Assembly: GCF_051622035.1 (NCBI RefSeq)
Contig: NC_135364.1
Span: 16,925,001 to 16,989,000, forward strand
DNA: 64,000 bases
DNA from: Arctopsyche grandis
Taxonomy: Eukaryota; Arthropoda; Insecta; Trichoptera; Hydropsychidae
Direction: 5' to 3'
A program made the translations under genes and the position numbers. Below are positions 11,248 to 25,500 of the stretch, piece after piece. A model generated the notes under the pieces. That model did not search any database and was not told the DNA's origin. It saw only the letters and a program-made list of their open reading frames with translations. Positions within the stretch are counted from its first letter, which is position 1, and each line of letters begins with the position of its first letter.

Positions 11248-14200
11248 AAAAGGTCTCACAACCCATCTATCAATGATCTCTCTGTGCTGAGGCCACACGC
11301 CGTGTATAATATTCGGCGGATTTAATCCGAGTTTGAGTTGACCGGTCGATGGTTCAACAACAATAAATACCTCTACCACTACTCGCTGCGTCTTCCACTC
11401 TGATCTGGGATACCCAACTCGTCTCTACACGTCCACGGTACATTATTATATAATCAAACCTTCACGAGTAAACAACCACTTATTTTTCTAAAGCTAGATC
11501 CGATCGCATCTTATTACTTTTAGTTTGAAAATAGTTAATAAGCATTTTAAATATTCCATTAACAATCCAAATTACAAGTATACAATGTATAATGTAAACA
11601 TGTGAACACTATTGTATTTAAAATGCGTATTTTGTATGATAAATTTATTCAGATCAATGCTCAGTTAAATAATCTAATTAATTCTAAGCAATTATAGCAA
11701 TTATATAGAAATAATTGTCACTTTTCTATATATAACGTAAAGGTATATAGAATAAGCGTCGACTATTACAATACATAAAACCGTAAAAATTGACCTTCAG
11801 ACTGGCATTTTCAGCAAGCTGAAAAAATCTACAAGGTTACGATTTTCGGCCTTGTCCAGGCCTCTAGCCAAAATATAACATTCGGAGAGTTAAATAAAAG
11901 TATGTGGAAAAAAAAGTAAAAACGTGTTCAGAAGCACGCACGCTTTCTCAAAAGTCTACGAAGGGAGGAGAGTATGAGTGTTTATCGATCAGAGCCCAAA
12001 GTCTTGGGTTCTTTATAATTACATAAGCGGCTTCTGTTATCACCGTTAGTCTGATATAAATGTTCGACTTGTCCTTGTTTCTGGGCCCTTATCGCACGCC
12101 TTGGAAGTGCCTACATCACGCGAACACCAGACCCAAAAAAAGTAAAAATCAAAGGTCCTATGAGTACGTAATAGTAGTTATTCGAAATTATGCTTAGAAA
12201 AGCAAACCTATTACGAGACGTGATTTTTCCATAGAAGGCCTTGACTTTATTAACCTTTTCCACCCCCCAGAAGACCTTTTCCGGAGTTACGTAAGACCTT
12301 AGCGGAAGTGCTTCCGACCTGATGGATGAATTACTTTCTTTCGCAGAAACCAGTTAACCCGTTTTCTCGCAGCGTCGATTTAATTAACTTTTTCATTCCT
12401 TTTTAAATTAACTCCAGTCCAATCTCGTTCTCTCCGTGTTTCGAAAAAACTGGAAAACTCCGACGACTCTACATCTGTAAATATTGTAAAAATGTTGTAA
12501 ATTCATCGATGATTAAAATTTTTGATAAGTCATAATATTTTATGTATTTTTATATAAAGTATCCACTGAATATATGAGTTTTGCAAAAAAATGAATGATC
12601 GTAAATGTTAAAAGTTAGATTTTTCTTTCGATAAACTTAATAGTCTCATATTTTAGGATTTCGCTGCTCAAAAAGCATACATTATTTTGTCCAAGGTACA
12701 TATATAAAACATACAAAATTATACCTATAACATATCGGTCATAAAAAATTACATAAATTTTCATTTCACTTTAACAATTATGTATGTAGATATATGTAGA
12801 TTTGAATAGACATTCCACACCAAATTACGAACATCAAATTTTTTACAACATATGATATTATTAAAAATATACTAATAAAATATAATACAACATATAACTA
12901 CGACACATAAATAGATATACAATAGCGTATAAGCAAAGCAAAAAAAAATTAGTTACTATATACATAGTATGTACAAAAACGGTCATTAACTACAATTATT
13001 AAAAATTCTCAGTGATTATTCATAAACGTGATTTTGGTCAGCAAAAAGCAACAATATTTTACATCGTACTAAATTTTTTGATTCTGGTATCTCGGTATGG
13101 TCCAAACACCAAATGTGGTTCATTTGACTAAGACTAAATTTAGTATTTTCATACTTGTTTTTTCAACTCAATTGTATTTTTACAGGAATGTGTACCGTGA
13201 TTTGATTTCTATTTTCATGTTTATTAACTTAAAGATACATTATCGGACTGTTCATGCAAGTTTCCTTTTTTTTAATTACCGACTATTTCATCTAAATACT
13301 AATTCCTTTATATAAATTACTAATTATTTAAACAACAACAAACATACTGGCCAATACATAAAGACCATTTACAAATAATACTAACTGACCATTTTGATTT
13401 AACTTATTTAACTTACTGACCGAGAAGTACTTGGCCATTAAAATGTAGGCCGTATTATTATACATATATTCTATCAAAATATTTTATACATATAAAAATA
13501 ATTCAATGACTGCAATCATGTAAAAACTTATTAAATATGTGTATATTTAGTGTGGAAAAAATATTTGAAAGTCAAAATTTTTATTTATTTATAATTATTA
13601 ATATTAGAGTGAGACTCATTGCCAATTTCTGATACTAAGCGATAAGTACAATATTTCGTTACCCACATGAATTCGTGTTTCATATACACACATACATATA
13701 TTCATATGTATGTGTGTATAGGACATAGACCTTATTCAGTCCATCCACATCCATCGTATGTATGCTGTAGGCTACGTGTATGTAAACACGCGGTCTTTAC
13801 CTGCTATATATAACACACAAATACTGTGCCCTCAAAAATAAAATAAAATACTTTTTAAAACACATTTCAAATTTGATATTCAAAATATAAAAAAAATCAC
13901 ATTTCCTTTTTATTATACTTATGTAAATTAAAAATTTTACTAGTCAAAATTATGAATACTCATTGCTTTAATAGTCAACTTTGTATAACTAAAATTCTAA
14001 CGTCATGAATTGATCGAAAATGGTTCAAATGAATTGGTTGTCAAGTAGAATTTTCCTTTGTGACTGAAATGATAAAATATTATATTGTAGTTATCATATA
14101 GTATTTTCGTAAATAAAACAAAATTCTAGAAAGGTATTAATGCTCACTCTGGGCTTGCTGCAATTCCCATATATGCAATTTCGGAACTCCTGCATGGAGG

Positions 14201-14482
14201 TTTACGACACCGTCTTCCTGGAAAACCCCCGGGCTTTGTAACGGATTCTGCGTAGTATTGCCAAGCCCTTCTATGACTACAACCAACTGAAAGTATAATA
14301 ATAATCAAAATTTATTATATTATTATGTTCGTCAACGTAAACAAGTCCATTCAAAGAGGACGAAAAAGTTCCATACTTTGGATAATGGATTTCAATTTTT
14401 TCAAATAAAATTTTACTGAATCATCTTCTTTTTCAAAGGATAGCTATTTTTGTATAGTAGTATATGTACATATATGTATATT
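11248..14482. other. AT-rich gene-free stretch
   Basis: No gene is supported. A less AT-rich patch at about 11800-12480 has no long frame. 12500-14300 is very AT-rich. The frame 13097-13315 is T-rich and unconvincing. Confidence 0.45.
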
Positions 14483-14761
14483 CAGGGCCAACAAGAGGGG
14501 AGGAGCCGGGGTAAAGTTCCGGGGCCCGGATTACTCGAGGGCCCCGTGTCAGAAATCATACCTGTTATATCATACTTTCTAATTTAATTACATATTTAAG
14601 AAAAAAATAGCAACCAAAATATATGTAGGTATATTTCTAATAGTTCTGATAGATTTTTCGCATTAAAGTACATACATATATCTAAAAGATCTTTTTTTTT
14701 AGTTTGACATAGGGCCAGAAATGATTTTTCCCAGGGCCCGGGATTCCTCTCGGCGGCGCTA
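14483..14761. mobile_element. hAT-type MITE, CAGGGCC ends
   Basis: The left end CAGGGCCAACAAGAGG and the reverse complement of the right end TAGCGCCGCCGAGAGG form an imperfect inverted repeat; GGGCCCGG motifs lie next to both ends. The flanks TGTATATT and TGTACATA are an imperfect 8-bp match that could be a decayed hAT target duplication. There is no coding capacity, and the GC-rich ends stand out in AT-rich surroundings. Confidence 0.55.
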
Positions 14762-14867
14762 TGTACATATATGACAGTAATATTCTATAATTTATATATG
14801 AAGTTTAACAGAATGCAGGAAAGGATAGAGATAAATTAGTACATATCAGCTATTACATTATTCATCA

Positions 14868-15290
14868 TCATTTACAGCCATTCACCATCCACTGGTGGAT
14901 GAAGGCCTCTACCACTCGTACCATCTTCCTTACATCTCATCTACCCATCTTCCTTACGGATTTCCTTCCCTTCCCTTTAACATTCTCTCGGGTAGCATCC
15001 CAGCACTTTTGTCCACCTTTCGTTCATTATTCTAACCTCGTGGCCCGCCCATTTCCATTTCAATCTTTTCACTCTATCCACTACCCTTGTCATACATACT
15101 TCTTACCCACGTATTCCTCTTCCTCGTTATACCAAGTATACAGCGTTCTATACATCTTTGAGTGCATTGGACTTTGTGTAACATCTAGGCTTTTAATTTC
15201 CAAGTTTTACACCAATACATTATCACTGGTAAAATACATTGATCGACGATCTTTTTTTATATATAGTATGTACATATAAATATGGAAGCA
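14868..15290 (-). mobile_element. RTE-like LINE 3' fragment (copy 1)
   Basis: Read on the minus strand this matches the fragment at 30848-31340: it has the remains of a FDQC..LPV..Y..ETW-type reverse transcriptase C-terminus and ends in a GATGATGAAT-type simple tail. The long plus-strand frame 14899-15279 is only the antisense of this region. Stop codons and frameshifts break the minus frame. It is a 5'-truncated dead copy. Confidence 0.65.
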
Positions 15291-15299
15291 TTCTGGCAT

Positions 15300-16529
15300 C
15301 AAATAACAATTCAAAGTTACATACATGTTTCAAATTATTACGTGTACAATTTGTAAAAATATTTTGATATTCTTCTCACACAACATTCATTGTTTCATCA
15401 TTATACGTAAGACAATCGATATACATATGTATGTACATAGAATCCCACAAAATTTGATAATATATACTCAAAGGTGAGAATCTTCCCAATGCAACGATCA
15501 GCAATAAGGTTTCCCAGCCCTGACAAAGACTGTTCGAAATTTAGTACACTCTTTTAAGAAAGGGCTGTTTCGCTTTTCAAAGGCTTTTCCGCCACACAGT
15601 AAGTTTGAAGTTTAACCCACACACACATAATAACATCACAAAATGGCCTGATAGATACACACAAACCACCTCGCGTAGGTGGGTCGATATAATAGGCCAC
15701 TTTAGGCTTGTTACACTTTTGCAGACAGGCTTTTGTGAACCACGTTGTGCTTTCGACAGCATGTTTAGCCGGAAGCCAATACGACCGCATAGAATCGAAC
15801 GATCCCTTTCAGACCTCGTGTAACTGCTACCCCCTGTCCCACTCTCAAACTTCGGACAGTTGCCTTTGCACGTAGTATGCGAAGCGAAATCGTTAAAATT
15901 TATCGGCCGACTTCATCTTCGTATAAAGTACGACGAATCGCCGAGTCCTATTTTAATCTAACATCGCTCGGAATGCAAATTTTCTGGATACATTGTACGG
16001 CGCGACCCAGATGGATTCCACTGGCTGGCTGTGGTGGTGTGACGAATGCAAAAAGGTTTCTCAGCTAGCTGGCAACTGGCCCACCAGGTCTCAGCCAGAC
16101 CCGGGAAACAGCCTAAGTGATCCCGGGAATACTATTGCATAATGCAACGCTTTCGCATCCAGCGCGTTGCTTTCAACTCCTCCGAATTCAATTGTATGTG
16201 TATCCCTAGCAGACGATTTCTACTATTTGCTTGTGCTATGTGAAGTATTTTGATTTTAATTGATTTATCATTCCAAGAAATATAACCAGTTTCAACTATT
16301 CATCTTTCGTTAGATTCATCTTGTGTCATGTCAGATGTAGTAGCAGTAGATGTATTCAATTAGTTTCATTCATAACTAACTTCTTCTAAGACCAGTGAAT
16401 TAGATTTCAAGCTTCTACACTTTTTTAAAACCTTCTGATTTGTTTACCCAATAATGTTTTTGAAAGAAGGGGAGCAATAATCATAAAATCAAATGAAATG
16501 ACAATTTTGACTTTTCTAAGAAGAAAAAA
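15300..16529. other. Gene-free stretch, partly GC-richer
   Basis: 15540-16200 is less AT-rich and open in several frames on both strands (for example minus 15554-15790). No domain or paired splice sites support an exon. The frame contains a WLPAKHAVESTTWFTKACLQ stretch that I do not recognise. It could be an old transposon piece or an unrecognised exon. Confidence 0.4.
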
Positions 16530-17270
16530 TCCACGTCCGGTTTATTAAATTTAATGATTTTTTTTTTATTTTCATCACATTAATACAAGGTTTATACTTG
16601 AATTTGCTCGTGAAGATAACACGTATTTAAAGTGTCAAAAAAAATAGTGAAAGAAAAATCGTACAAGAGTAAACTGCCACTTCCGGTTGATGAGTCTTCA
16701 CCAAATTTTATATATAACTTGATATTAAACTTAAATTTTTAGATATGAAATTTCAGTCCAATACACTGAAAGGTTTCTGAGAAAAACATTAAAAAATCTC
16801 GATTCTCTAGTGTAAAAGTTCTGGTTGAAGTAAAAATATTTAAAAAATATGAGTTAATACAATTTATAATTTCTATTATATAAGAATTTCAATCTAATCC
16901 GTTGAGCGGTTTTGGAGATAATTGAACCCAAAAACTATAAGATGAGGTACAATTTCCGATCAACTTAGAAATTTGAAAAAAAATACGTCGTATCGATTCG
17001 CATTTCAGTAACCGATACTAAGTTTCAGTTCGATAAGACTAACGGTGTTCAAAAAATCCCCAAAATACACAGACACATACTAACAGATACACACACACAC
17101 ACACATTTTTTCTAGATCATGAAAACGTGATCAGTGATCGAATCTGAATTCGAATTAGTCAAAATCTCAAGTTAGAATTTTCGCATGATCTATTTCGCAT
17201 GATCATGATCACAAAACTTCATCTATTGTAACTACGTACGTAGATAAAGTAAAAATTAGTATACATATTC
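16530..17270 (+). repeat. Dispersed repeat with GATAAAGTAAAAATTAG-type 3' end
   Basis: The block holds paired motifs (CACTTCCGGTTGA, TTTCAGTCCAATACACTGAA) and an (AC)n tract near 17090. It ends with CGCATGATC..CACAAAACTTCAT and ACGTACGTAGATAAAGTAAA. The same end motifs recur near 21490-21560, 35515-35570 and 51255-51290, and the earlier motif recurs inverted near 3540. This suggests 3' ends of one retroelement family. No intact frame remains. Confidence 0.5.
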
Positions 17271-18111
17271 ATTCACGTCAAATATCAAGCCTGATCCACT
17301 TTTTCTTATCACAAACAAGATCACAGTCTATTTAAACATGATTAGATCTATTATCCGTGTGAGAATTCCCGTATAAATCATAAATTTATACCACAACTGT
17401 ATATAAATAGATTATAAAGCTATTAAACGGTGCAAGGACATTATTGGGGATTGTGCGGGGATGATCGGTTATTGGACCACGAGAGGAGGTCCCAGTCGAT
17501 AAGTGCACCAAATCCAATTTGACCACGCCAATTCGCCTCGGCCAAAATACAATTTCGCCGTCGATGACAATATGCCTAATCTATTTTCCTCGCACGAATT
17601 GCCTGCCTAACTCTCGTGCCTCCGCTAAATCGAATTATGAAAATAATTAGATCGCGCGTGTTACATGTGTGATAAAACGTGGTACTACCTAGGGGTGTGT
17701 GCATGTATGCATAGGTAGATTGTATGTGGGATTTTGTTTGTCCAACGTTTTCAACCCAGTTTCTGGGCACTCGAAATTGAACCGGAGCCAATGCGGCTTA
17801 GTCTTTTGCTAATATTTATTACGCGTCACACTCCTATTGGGAAAAACGGATTTTCCCGACTGGAAAAACGGATTTTCCTGGCTGGAAAAATGACCTTTTT
17901 CGATTTCAGCGTAAAATCCTACATAGATTTTTGTATCAAAAATTCGATTTTTCAACTTAAATATGTATAATAAATTTTTCGATATTCATACTATGAAATA
18001 TTATATGTCATTATATTATATGTATATGTATAACAGGGTTTTGTGAAGTCTTCCACTTGAGTTACGATTTTTATAACTTTTTTTTTGTGAAACTTGAACA
18101 TTTAACGCCAA

Positions 18112-18492
18112 GATGCTACACAAAGCCAATGCACTCAAAGAATTATGGAATGCTGTTATGATCTGCATAACGAGGGAAGATAGGAAACAAGATACACGAG
18201 TGAGAAGTATGACAAGTTTAGTTGATGTAGAGGAGAGAGTGAATAGATTGAAATGACAATTGAAAGGGGGTCACGTGGTTAGAAAAATGGATGGAAGGTG
18301 GATAAAATAAGTGCTAAAATAGTACCAGAGAGAGTTTAAAACACCGCAAGGAAGATGTGTGAATGAAATTAAAAAAAATGTGTGGGGTGAGATCGATGAA
18401 AGTTTCGCAAAACAGAGACAAAATGGAAGCGTGTTGGAGAGACCTTCAACCAGCAGTGGATGATGAGTGGCTGTAGATGATGATGACGATAT
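18112..18492 (+). mobile_element. RTE-like LINE 3' fragment (copy 2)
   Basis: Plus-strand translation gives broken pieces of a LINE reverse transcriptase C-terminal region (VNRLK, GGHVVRKMDGRW, and a KMCGVRSMKVSQNRDKME-like stretch) with in-frame stops. The copy ends in a GATGATGATGACGAT tail. It is related to the minus-strand copies at 14868-15290 and 30848-31995. The minus-strand ORF here is a shadow. Confidence 0.65.
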
Positions 18493-18627
18493 GTACACTT
18501 AGTGTCCTTTTTCAAATACGCATATTCTCAAACAAATACTTGGCTAATTTAAGCATTTTAGATGATACAGATTTTTTTCTGATAAATATTACATACATAT
18601 GTATGTATATATAAATATATGTATATA

Positions 18628-18835
18628 AACCAGCAACATAGCTCAGGGTTTAGCGTGTATTGGTTTCTACTGAGGGGTCATGGGTTTAATCCCTCGCCCC
18701 GTGTTTCTGGCCATACCTGGGATATACATATGTATGTGACTAGATCGTGTGAGATAGATCGTTTCGTATAAGAGTTGGTCAATTTATCTGATTTATTTGC
18801 TGAAACGGTTCCACCAAATTGGCAACCTATTCCTG
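18628..18835 (+). mobile_element. tRNA-derived SINE (copy 1)
   Basis: A tRNA-like head has an A-box-like TAGCTCAGGGTTTAGCG and a B-box-like GGGTTTAATCCC. It is followed by a body containing AGATCGTTTCG.., TCAATTTATCTGATTT.., GAAACGGTTCCACC and CAAATTGGCAACC. Two minus-strand copies share the whole order (36830-37022 and 41430-41610). The head keeps Pol III promoter-like boxes but the cloverleaf is not intact, so it is a SINE and not a tRNA gene. Confidence 0.75.
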
Positions 18836-18879
18836 TTTCTCGCAAATTTGAGTGTTTGGCATCTAGAATTTGTTGATTA

Positions 18880-19200
18880 ATATAAATATGATACCCACTC
18901 TACTCTGTAAAAATTTATGTATTCCTCGCAAAAAATTACTGTACATATATCGAATTTGTCAATAGAAATCTCTATGGTATTGTATAAATATATGTATATG
19001 TAATTGTATTTGTAAAATGTTTGTACAAAAAGTCGGTTTACCTGTAATATCGAAAGAAAAAAAAATATATGTATATATATATACATATATGTGTGTATAT
19101 GTATGTATGTATAAATTCTCACTATCATGTAAATCATCGATAAAGTCATAGATCCCATTATACAAATATAAATTTAAAATACATTATTTGAAAATGAAAA
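18880..19200. repeat. TA/ATGTATATA-rich low-complexity stretch
   Basis: The tract at about 19065-19110 is a (TATA/GTATGTAT) microsatellite. Minus-strand frames here encode only Tyr/Ile/His-rich repeats and are not genes. Confidence 0.6.
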
Positions 19201-19506
19201 CATCAATGAAAATGTAATTCAGTTGAAATATTCCACCAGGGAGGAAATTAATTAAAACAAGAGAGAAACCGATGGCCATTATTTAAAGTGGTGGAGTTTA
19301 ATTGAAATTTGAGTTCTAGAATGGCACTTTGTGTGGGGAGGAAGGGGAGAAGAATTGGAAAATATTAATACTATTAAAGTACTCATTTTTCAACGAAAGC
19401 ACTTCATTGCAATTAAGCTCTATTAGCATATAAAATAATTTACAGAACAACATACATATGTATGTACATATGTATTTTCATAATATAAAAATACTGCGTG
19501 ACTTAC

Positions 19507-22500
19507 TAAGTCTATTCAAGATCTTCTTCTGGATCAAATCCTGCGGTAAGCAACCTGGTTGTATCGGCGATCCTGGATTGGGATAAAAGTCTACATCTCC
19601 AATAGGAGTTGGATATCCAAATATTCCAGCATTCGTGTGTATGACGTCAACAAATATGGCGTCGCCAGAACTGAGCCTGCCCTGGCGTCCCATTAGATTA
19701 TATAAAGGAAATGCCGGATCCAGACCTGAAAAAAATCCATTTCAATTACTTTACATGTAACATTTTTTACGATCACTGTCTACTATAATATAAATCCATA
19801 TAAAGAAAGTGTTAATCTTAAATTTTATGCCAAAGCACTGGTTCTTAAGTTTTTGAGATTACACCCGATGGTCAAACGAACCCCCTTTTTAAACGAAGTT
19901 TTAAAACTGGGTTTGTAACATATATATGTATGTAGGTATAGATGAAAATCCAAATGCTTTCAAAATCCTTAAAAATGTTTCAAATCTACATTCCTACAAA
20001 CATGTACATGTGCCTACATGCATACATATTTACAATGAATCCATAAATATTTATGTGTCACAAAAAAATTGTTATTCTCATAACTGTCATTTATGACATT
20101 TAATTAATCTACATAACCTACACGTTGTTGGATTTTGACGTTAATTGTATGCATTAATATTCAATATAAGCATATAAGACAACATCAATTCAACCAAGAC
20201 ATCTAATGTAATTCAATCAGACCTAATTAAGCTCAGTGGCCAGTAGTCAAACAGTCAATAAGCACTTGATGTTGATACATTACTTATGTATGTACATACT
20301 TGTGCATGTAAATATTGTATTTTTAATACTATTACATATATACATATTCCAGTAGTTTCTTCGTTGTTTATTAAAATAACTAAATATTCGTATTTTTTAT
20401 TAAATTATTTACGAAATTTCCCCCAAATTTATAATTCATACTATACATATGTATGTACATACATATGTATATTTTCATTAGAGTTTGCCTCTGGACGTTT
20501 TTCTTCAACGAATTCAACATTAACTGGTTAATTCACCTTCAACCTTCTAGTGAGATATATGTACATAGATATGTACATATGTGCATACATATCTGCCTTT
20601 ATAATTTTGAATTTGTCATGGTAAGTTTGCACCTACTTTCTCTATAAAAAGATTTTCAAATTTGTACCACTTATGTTCAAAAATAATGCTAAGAATGTGC
20701 TCCCAATTGATTTCGATCGATTTTCTTGCTGCCCAAACATGAGGGATTGGATCTGGGGTCAATTTTTTTCAGCACAGAGTCTAGTGTGACACTTATCAAG
20801 CGTGGCAAAATTTAATGTCGCAATGGTACAGTTCACAGAGCAATTTTGCCCTGACAAAGGGCTCGCCGGAGTGTGTCACTGCGTGTCACCGCCATGACAT
20901 TTGGTCGCTCCAAAGGTCCTTCCCTCACTCCCTGAAGTCTCTTGAATGTCGCCGGGTTGCTTCCTCGCCTCGGATCAATAACGACACAAACGCCGTGGAT
21001 ATCAGGACCATAAATCAAAAAACCTCGTTTCGGAAAACCGGCAGTGGTGGCCATCTCTTTGCCCATCTTTTGCATTGTGTCGCTCCTCTGACATTTGTCC
21101 GAATTGACCTGTCATTCCCTTTGACGTCTTTACCCACGCATTGTATCGATTTGGAAGTTCGCGCGCCTTTTGTCCCATTAACAAATCTGTCATCATGCTC
21201 AAACTTAATTTAGAATCCAAACAATGTATTATATTTGTAGCAGATAGAATAGAATCTACGTCATTTATCATTTTTATGTATAGTACAATAAATTAGAATT
21301 AATCCATTACAAGAATACATGCAGCTTCTAAATCAAACGTTATGTTTTGTTTGATAAATGCAAATCTTTAATAAAAAAAATATTGTCGGAATCAATAAAA
21401 TCGATCTAAATAGGAACATTTAAATACACAGACACACAAACCAATATAAAAACATATTTTTAATAACCATAAAGCGATCAGTGTTCGTTTCAAATCTATC
21501 AAAATCTCGAGGTCAAATTCTCTCATGATTACAAAACTTCATATATCGATACTACGTAATAATGAACTTATGTATGAAATTGGTAGCATATTTTTCTGAA
21601 AAAAAAAATGGTAGTTCTCTTGGAAACCTTACATGAGATACAGAAAACTTTTGAACAACGTATATATGTATTCTACCCGTGATAATGCATACATAGTTAG
21701 AACTTAAAAGCGTTGTTCTATATGTTTTTTCCTAAAGATCAAAAAATCTATGCATGGTTTACATATGTACAATACATACTAGGTTAGGAGCATGAAGAAA
21801 ACGGTCGTTTTAGCATTTATTCCTCCTTACTAAAAAAATATTAGTACAGCATCTACGTATACATACGTATTGTTTAATAACACATTTATTGTATACATAT
21901 GCTACAGTGAATCTGTATTTCCCAGTGAAATAATACTTTCTTTAGTAGAAGTATACTTTCGCCAACTCAGTCAGTGAAAGCATATCACACAAATCGGGTA
22001 ATTGGAAACATGCTGTTAAGTTGGATACTAGTTCATAACAGCATTAATTGCAAGAAAATACTGATGACTGTATAATTTATAAAAATATAAGGCATTCCCT
22101 TCAGGAATGCAAAATTTAGTCTAATATCATCAAATTTGCCTTTTGATGTAATTAACCATTTATACACTGAAGAAGATATCAAAAAACTTTTGTTGGAGAA
22201 GAAGGAGACACAACATTAATAGAAATATCAGAAGTAAATGTAAATTATTCGGAATATGAATTTCCTAAAGCGCCTGTGAAAGTATACTTTCACTCCTAGT
22301 ATGCAATGACTAACATATATAATATATGTATGATCAACATACATATGTATGTATGTACATATATCATTTAGGATATCACATCAGTTTGGAAAAGACTTTC
22401 TATATCATGGCAAATCCGTTAAAAGTAATATAAAATTTTAAAAATATATACATATGTATATCTGAACTGTCAGTCCATTCAAGTTTTTTTAACTCAAGCT

Positions 22501-25500
22501 CCGTTTTAGTTGTTTATTTTTTTAATTCATTGAAAACTTCACATAAGATGTTTCTTCACATTGCTAAGATACGAAAGAAAATCTGAAACTTCGTTGCGCG
22601 TACCTTAAACGTACCTTAAACGTCAATATTATTTTCGATGTACCCTTATGTACATACATATTTATATCCTTAACAAAGATTCAAAATCTTTTCATAGAAA
22701 TGGCTTTGGCATACTATGTATGTATGTGTGTAAATTGAAGTAAACCAAAAGATAAAAGAAAGTAGAGTGCAGATCAGCAAAAAAGTTATCTAATGATATT
22801 CAAAAGTATACAGAAAACAGCTAAGGTCAAATTGTCGTTGAACAGATGATCTACGTAAAATGAAAATTGTAAATAAAATGAAAATTGTAAACGATACTCG
22901 GGAATGAAGCGGAATATTTTACAGCCCACACTACTGTCACACGTCCGCGCAAACTGCACATTATACTCATATATTGTATAGTTTTATTGAATGGTAGTAT
23001 CATAATTTATTGAGTGGTAATATCGTGTCATCGCCCGCACATACAATGTTATTACCTGTTATCCTTCCGATTGTTATTCCTTTTGTCGCCAAAGATTTTC
23101 CGGCTATGCCGGCTGCCTCCGCTCCCAAGGAAAATCCTATTATGTGCAGGGTATTAGCTGGTATTCCAGCCGCTATCAACCAGTACACCAGCTTAGCTAG
23201 TAAGCGTGCTGCATGAGACGTATTCTCCACTGCTACTATATACCTACAATTGTACATACGTATATCATCATATAACTTCATTATACAAACATGCAACTAG
23301 AATAAAACACACAATATTTTAGCTATGTATCTATACCATAAAATGTGAATTTATATAGTAGGTATGTTTAAAATTGAAACATTCTGTATGATATGCGAAT
23401 AAAATATATAATGTTCATACCAAGGCAGAGCTATCAGAGCACCCCAATCTACCAATATAATGTTGTACTCTCCTCTTGACAAATACGCTGAAACAGAACA
23501 ATCATAAATTAGCCGATGGTAGTTTTAATTATAAATTGTATTCATTAATAGAAACCCAAAACTTTTATATTATTTATGAAATGATACGAAATAAGTAAAA
23601 CTAATGGGATACCCGGAATAGTCCACATAGTAATAACGCGAAATCTACTGGTTTCGTGGAAGTTTACCACGTAAGGTACATAAATATATGTGAATGTATG
23701 TATGAATGTAGCTTTGAAATCATGCGACTGATGAAAATGTTGAAAAATAGCACACAAAAGGAATAAACATGAACGTAAGAAACGAAAGTTTCGTAACGTT
23801 AAAGTTTTCTATAAATATACAATAGGAAAATTTGTGGGAATTCGCCAAATACGCACGTATTCTTCCTGCGAAATGAAAAGATAATCGAAAAGCGAATTTA
23901 ACTACCCTTGTCTCTCTATGAAACAAAAAAAAATAGAATGGAAAAACTAAAACGTCTCTCAATCACGCGAACTATTTTATTCGATCGATACAATTCAAAA
24001 AGTTCGAATTGTTGAAATTTGTAATGTGGCAAAGAAACTTATTGAAAGTGGTTCTTATGTAATGAAACATTTAGTTCATACATAACTTTTCAATAGTTCC
24101 AGATATATAACAAATATTTCAACAATTATAAACAATGCCTGTGAGATGCATATAAAGAAATATATCACTGTTGTTAATTGGGATTTCTGAACAATGCAGG
24201 AATTATGGTCGTATATTGTCCTATTATACTGCATTAAGCTCTATGTTGTATGATTTGAAACTGCCAAACAGATACTTATACTAGGGTTGTCAATTGGAAA
24301 GTAAAAAAATAGAAGATATTTTATTAAAAAATCACAATATAGCCTCGACATTATAAACAAGTTCTAAATTTAACATAACTTATGTTAAATTTAGAACTTG
24401 TTTTTAACGTAAGATCGTTCCGAATAGCAGTTGCCAACTTTTCGAGCCTTACGGATTGCTAAATTCATAATTTTAAATCCCACCGATTGAATTTTTGAAA
24501 AAGATATATACATTTGTATAATAATGGATACAAAACTTATATTTTATTTATATGAAATGCTCTTATGCAAAGTGTATCATCAACGGTGTGGGTCGTGGTG
24601 CAAAGCTTGAAAATTGGGTCCCCCTCAATTTTTACATAAAATACATTTAATAAATATTAGCGGCTCGTGACATGTAATCATGATAGTATTGCAAATTTAA
24701 AATTATACGATAAATTGAAAACGATGTAAAAATTCTAAAAAGCAGGTATTAATAGAAATTAATGTTAGTTTAATACTGCACTTAGCGTCGCTATTTTGTA
24801 AAAATATTTTTTTAACAATCGTATAATCTCAGTGCATATTTAACCGATGCATTGATTTTCACTTTACCATTAGAATTTTTACTTTATTTTTGTTTCAAAA
24901 TAGTGTAACGGGAATTATATAGTTAACATTCATAAATTAAAAGTAATCAATAAAAATAAATATTGGTTAGATCAGATTTTAATATTTCATTGTCTTATAA
25001 GATCCTTAATAGATATTTAAATAACGCGCTCTTTGTTTTTCAAAAATCCTTCAACTACACAATTCGAACGCTCCAAATTAAACACTATTTATTATAAATG
25101 CTCATTTTATTAAAAAAAAAAAACTAAAATGCTTATTTCATCATTAATAGACAGCAAAATATTAAAAGTCAGCCAAATATATTTGACAAAAGACAGAGAC
25201 CAAAATAACTTTATCAAAAAACTGGACAGGTTCTGTTAATAAAAAGAGACCTGTTGGAAACTCTAACTTATACCTATCAATGTAAAGATAGAATAAAATT
25301 TAAAATATAGCTACCACCCGTATTTTTCACTGCAGTTAAGGGTAATGTACTGAAAGGAGTAAGATTGCGAACATTCACATTATACTAATCATAGGTATAT
25401 ACATACTTATTATACATACATACCGAGATTACCTAAACACAATCTGCTCTAGATCATCGACTTTAGAGAGTCTTTAATTAATATTATGTATTAGATGTAT

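Noticed and set aside
14899-15279. 126-codon plus-strand frame
   Set aside because: Antisense of an RTE-like LINE fragment, matched by the copy at 30848-31340.
15554-15790. Lipase C-terminal exon
   Set aside because: The frame has no C-x-H motif or phase-compatible acceptor, and no family similarity could be recognised.
18661-18710. tRNA gene with B box GGGTTTAATCCC
   Set aside because: The arms do not close into a cloverleaf, and two further copies carry the same long non-tRNA body, so it is a SINE.
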